Part shown: piece by piece, positions 61,834-64,000 of the stretch
Layout: the number at the start of each line of letters is the position of its first letter
Numbering within the stretch: position 1 is the first letter of the stretch
Position numbers and translations under genes: made by a program
Notes under the pieces: generated by a model
What the model was told of the DNA's origin: nothing
What the model saw: the letters and a program-made list of their open reading frames with translations, nothing else
Databases searched by the model: none
From: a bacterium
Lineage (GTDB): Bacteria > Bacillota > Clostridia > Lachnospirales > Lachnospiraceae
NCBI GenBank assembly: GCA_023663725.1
Contig: JAMPGX010000001.1
Location: forward strand, 1 to 64,000
Direction of reading: 5' to 3'
Length of the DNA: 64,000 bases

Positions 61834-63498
61834 TTATTTCGACTTCTGTTTTCTCCTGAATCCATCCTTCAAGTCATCTCCGCGCAACTCCATATCCACC
61901 CGCGTAGGCGCCGCGGGAAACAGCTCATATCCTGTCAAAGCCCCCACTGACGGCTTGTAAAATATATACCCATCAATCTCATAGCTCTCCAACTCATATT
62001 TTCCGTAGTCAGCCTGCCAGATATAACACTCAACCAATCTGCTGTCATAAACAAATTTTCCCATGATGACGGCCTTGTACATCCCATACAGAATCAATAC
62101 GTAGTAAGCCAGCTTCTGCAGCCTGACCCAGTTCAGGCGGATGAGCAACCACCCGACCGTCACAAAGTCTACCAGAAGAACATACGCATACCCGTAGCGC
62201 ATCAGAGGCGCGCTGAGCTGCCAGAACAGATAACAGCAATCCAGGGTCCCCAGCACCAGGAGCATGTCCAACTCCTCCCATCTCTTTTTTACAAATGTCC
62301 AGCCAACTCCTCCCAGAAACAGGATAACACATATCCCGTTGCCAAGGACAAGCAGCTTTTCCGTATTGGATAGGGTACGTATAAACCAATTGGGCATCCA
62401 CTCCATCACGGGCTTATCCAACAGCGCTATATCATACAATGCCTTTCCCCACGCGGAAATCTGGGCCGCATCCACCTCAATGAACACCGCGTCCATCTTC
62501 CAGTCCACCTGAAACAGATCCAGCTTCGGGAAAGGGTAAAGCAGCCAGCCGGAGATGATTACCGTCCGCGCCAGCCATGGAGCGACTACCACCATCCCCA
62601 AGCCCAGATACAGGACAATCTCCCTGATTCGTCTTTCCCGAATCAACTGAAATGCCGGCTTCAACACCAGCAGCAAAATCACGCCCGCCGTCAATTTCAG
62701 CGACAGCGCATACACGCATGTCACACAGAGTAACGAGTAGGGAACCGTATCCTTTTTTTCTTCCAGGAGATCCAGCCACTTGATGACCACAAAGAAGATT
62801 ACACACATGACGGGATAGTCCGTTGCCGGCGAAATCACCTCGTCCACGATGGTAGTCAGATAGTAAATTGCGCTTGCCCTAGCAAAGCCGCTCAAGGTAA
62901 AACAATGCTTCTTCCTGCTTCTTACAATCCGTAGTATTGTCATGCTCAGCAGTAGAGCGAAAAAGCCGCTCATCGTATGCATAGACCTGCCGACCAGAAA
63001 TTCCATACTGTACAGAGCGCTCAATGGAAAATAGGAGCTGTTGTACGCAAATCTCTCATGCAGATTACCAAGACCAGGGACCACCCCATACTCTTCTATC
63101 CAACGAATACATTGAGCGTGATACAGATCCGTGTCAAAATGCATCACGCCCCGAGAAGTATAATATGCCCACAACAGAAAGAGAAGGACAATCAACAGCT
63201 TTTTGATGACAGAGGTCTCCCTCCACCAAATTCCAAGACGTTGCACGATCTGCCTGCGAAGAAAGAACAGTATCACAATGCATGCCGCGAGCAAAACGCC
63301 GTTGGTCAGAGCCCCCACCTTGTAAAAAAGGCTGAACGTCTGCGCATACACCGACAGAACCACCACGCCAGCCATCAAGATGCTGTCCATGCCCTGTATG
63401 TGGTAATGAAGCTTTTTTTCCACCACATACGCGACAACGTATCCTGTGCAAAAAGCGGTGACAATTATGTAGATCCAATTCAGGATAACACTCAGCAT
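61834..63498 (-). CDS. Polytopic membrane protein, LIC_10190-like
   Basis: The 554-residue protein has about 12 membrane helices, beginning LSVILNWIYIIVTAFCTGYV. After the third or fourth helix comes the loop MHFDTDLYHAQCIRWIEEYGV and PGLGNLHERFAYNSSYF, resembling the acidic outside loop of glycosyltransferase-C-like membrane enzymes (LIC_10190 type). The function is unproven. ATG at 63498 is preferred because AGGGG lies 8 bases upstream. Confidence 0.6.
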   Translation of the reverse strand: MLSVILNWIYIIVTAFCTGYVVAYVVEKKLHYHIQGMDSILMAGVVVLSVYAQTFSLFYKVGALTNGVLLAACIVILFFLRRQIVQRLGIWWRETSVIKKLLIVLLFLLWAYYTSRGVMHFDTDLYHAQCIRWIEEYGVVPGLGNLHERFAYNSSYFPLSALYSMEFLVGRSMHTMSGFFALLLSMTILRIVRSRKKHCFTLSGFARASAIYYLTTIVDEVISPATDYPVMCVIFFVVIKWLDLLEEKKDTVPYSLLCVTCVYALSLKLTAGVILLLVLKPAFQLIRERRIREIVLYLGLGMVVVAPWLARTVIISGWLLYPFPKLDLFQVDWKMDAVFIEVDAAQISAWGKALYDIALLDKPVMEWMPNWFIRTLSNTEKLLVLGNGICVILFLGGVGWTFVKKRWEELDMLLVLGTLDCCYLFWQLSAPLMRYGYAYVLLVDFVTVGWLLIRLNWVRLQKLAYYVLILYGMYKAVIMGKFVYDSRLVECYIWQADYGKYELESYEIDGYIFYKPSVGALTGYELFPAAPTRVDMELRGDDLKDGFRRKQKSK

Positions 63499-63619
63499 CC
63501 ATTTATCCCCTTGCGTATACATTAGGTCTATAGAGAAATCAAGTCAGAATGCAAATGCCTCTTTAAATAATACGCTTTATCCCGCACTCGTTGCCGCTGT
63601 GACCCCGCTATATAAATTT

Positions 63620-63648
63620 ATTATAGTGGAATTTCCATATTTTTACAA
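63620..63648 (-). promoter_or_regulatory. Promoter of the polytopic membrane protein gene
   Basis: TTGTAA (63643-63648) and perfect TATAAT (63620-63625) are spaced 17 bases on the minus strand. The roughly 110-base leader shows no strong structure to me. Confidence 0.75.
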
Positions 63649-63741
63649 CATAAAAAACATATGCCACACTGACTTGTTCCGGCCTGTCAGTTTCATGCAA
63701 AAAGTCAATGATGACTTGACTGGCAAACAACGAATTGATAA

Positions 63742-63771
63742 TTGATTATTCAAGAGTCTCTTTGCTATACT
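63742..63771 (+). promoter_or_regulatory. Promoter of the right-edge XRE gene
   Basis: TTGATT (63742-63747) and TATACT (63766-63771) are spaced 18 bases on the plus strand, 40 bases before the start at 63811. Confidence 0.65.
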
Positions 63772-63810
63772 GTAAGCACACCGGTGAATTGTAAATTGTA
63801 GGAGGACAGT

Positions 63811-64000
63811 ATGCAAATCAAACTTGGAGAAAAAATCAAGGAACTGCGCGGGCGCGACCGAAGAAAGCAGGAGGATCTTGCAATAGCTCTCGGTGTCACT
63901 AATCAGGCCGTCTCCCGCTGGGAGGCAAACGGCGGATACCCCGATATAGAATTGCTTCCGGCGATCGCCAACTACTTTCATATCACGATAGACGAGCTTT
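63811..64000 (+). CDS. XRE-family regulator, cut at the window edge
   Basis: Only the first 63 codons are present. They form a Cro/C1-type HTH: LGEKIKELRGRDRRKQEDLA, then VTNQAVSRWEANGGYPDIEL. AGGAGG lies 5 bases before the ATG. The C-terminal region lies outside the window. The HTH resembles the regulator at 1902-2873 (QAVSRWE...PDI.LLPAIA). Confidence 0.85.
   Translation, partial: MQIKLGEKIKELRGRDRRKQEDLAIALGVTNQAVSRWEANGGYPDIELLPAIANYFHITIDEL

Noticed and set aside
63643..63981. 112-codon minus-strand frame at the right edge
   Set aside because: It runs opposite to the XRE gene, which has a clear HTH, promoter and RBS.

Overview
The window reads as chromosomal DNA of an anaerobic, endospore-forming member of the Clostridia, most like Lachnospiraceae. 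The complete spoIIIAA-AH locus, spoIVB, an Rnf complex in the order C-D-G-E-A-B, the non-mevalonate isoprenoid genes dxs, ispA and ispH, and many lipoproteins all point that way. Coding is almost entirely on the minus strand. The plus-strand genes are an AP2/HNH-like protein, a YprB-type exonuclease, an amidase, a LytTR/GHKL two-component pair and a truncated regulator at the right edge. The taxonomic call is inference from gene content and order; no 16S gene lies in the window.

Layout from left to right. (1) 1-140: a near-perfect vegetative promoter and leader firing off the left edge, probably an rRNA operon leader. (2) 273-5222, accessory: a broken ABC exporter with its XRE regulator, a flavodoxin-like protein coupled to an ATP-grasp enzyme, and a GNAT acetyltransferase. 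(3) 5474-15984: lipoprotein, large polytopic protein, HflX, an OmpR-type two-component system, threonine synthase, a SleB-type hydrolase and the AP2/HNH-like protein. (4) 15969-22244: GH25 muramidase and the rnfCDGEAB operon. (5) 22437-31727: exonuclease, CheR, S1 protein, IspH, Cmk, a flavoprotein, three regulators (RpiR, TetR, and a MerR fused to membrane helices) and an amidase. (6) 31838-44050: spoIVB, DUF4272 protein, recN, argR, nadK, tlyA, dxs, ispA, xseB, xseA, nusB and the Asp23 protein, the classic Firmicutes block read on the minus strand. (7) 44160-56855: transglutaminase lipoprotein, prfC, deoB, spoIIIAH to spoIIIAA, a second transglutaminase protein, a glycerol-1-phosphate dehydrogenase-like enzyme and a zinc-ribbon protein. 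(8) 57114-64000: BspA-like lipoprotein, LytTR regulator and GHKL kinase, a lone PilT, a polytopic membrane protein and a partial XRE regulator.

How genes work together: Rnf couples ferredoxin oxidation to NAD reduction and ion export. Dxs, IspA and IspH belong to one isoprenoid pathway. SpoIIIA proteins build the channel into the forespore, and SpoIVB is the forespore protease that activates sigma-K. XseA and XseB form exonuclease VII.

The most unusual signals are these. Several gene starts carry hairpins placed directly upstream of the ribosome-binding site, and two of them (the GH25 gene and dxs) have the RBS-bearing unit exactly duplicated around a second hairpin. The spoIVB start codon lies inside a 12-bp stem. 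One protein has AP2-like domains on both sides of a degenerate HNH-like core. A MerR regulator carries its own transmembrane domain. The expected spo0A neighbour of spoIVB is missing.
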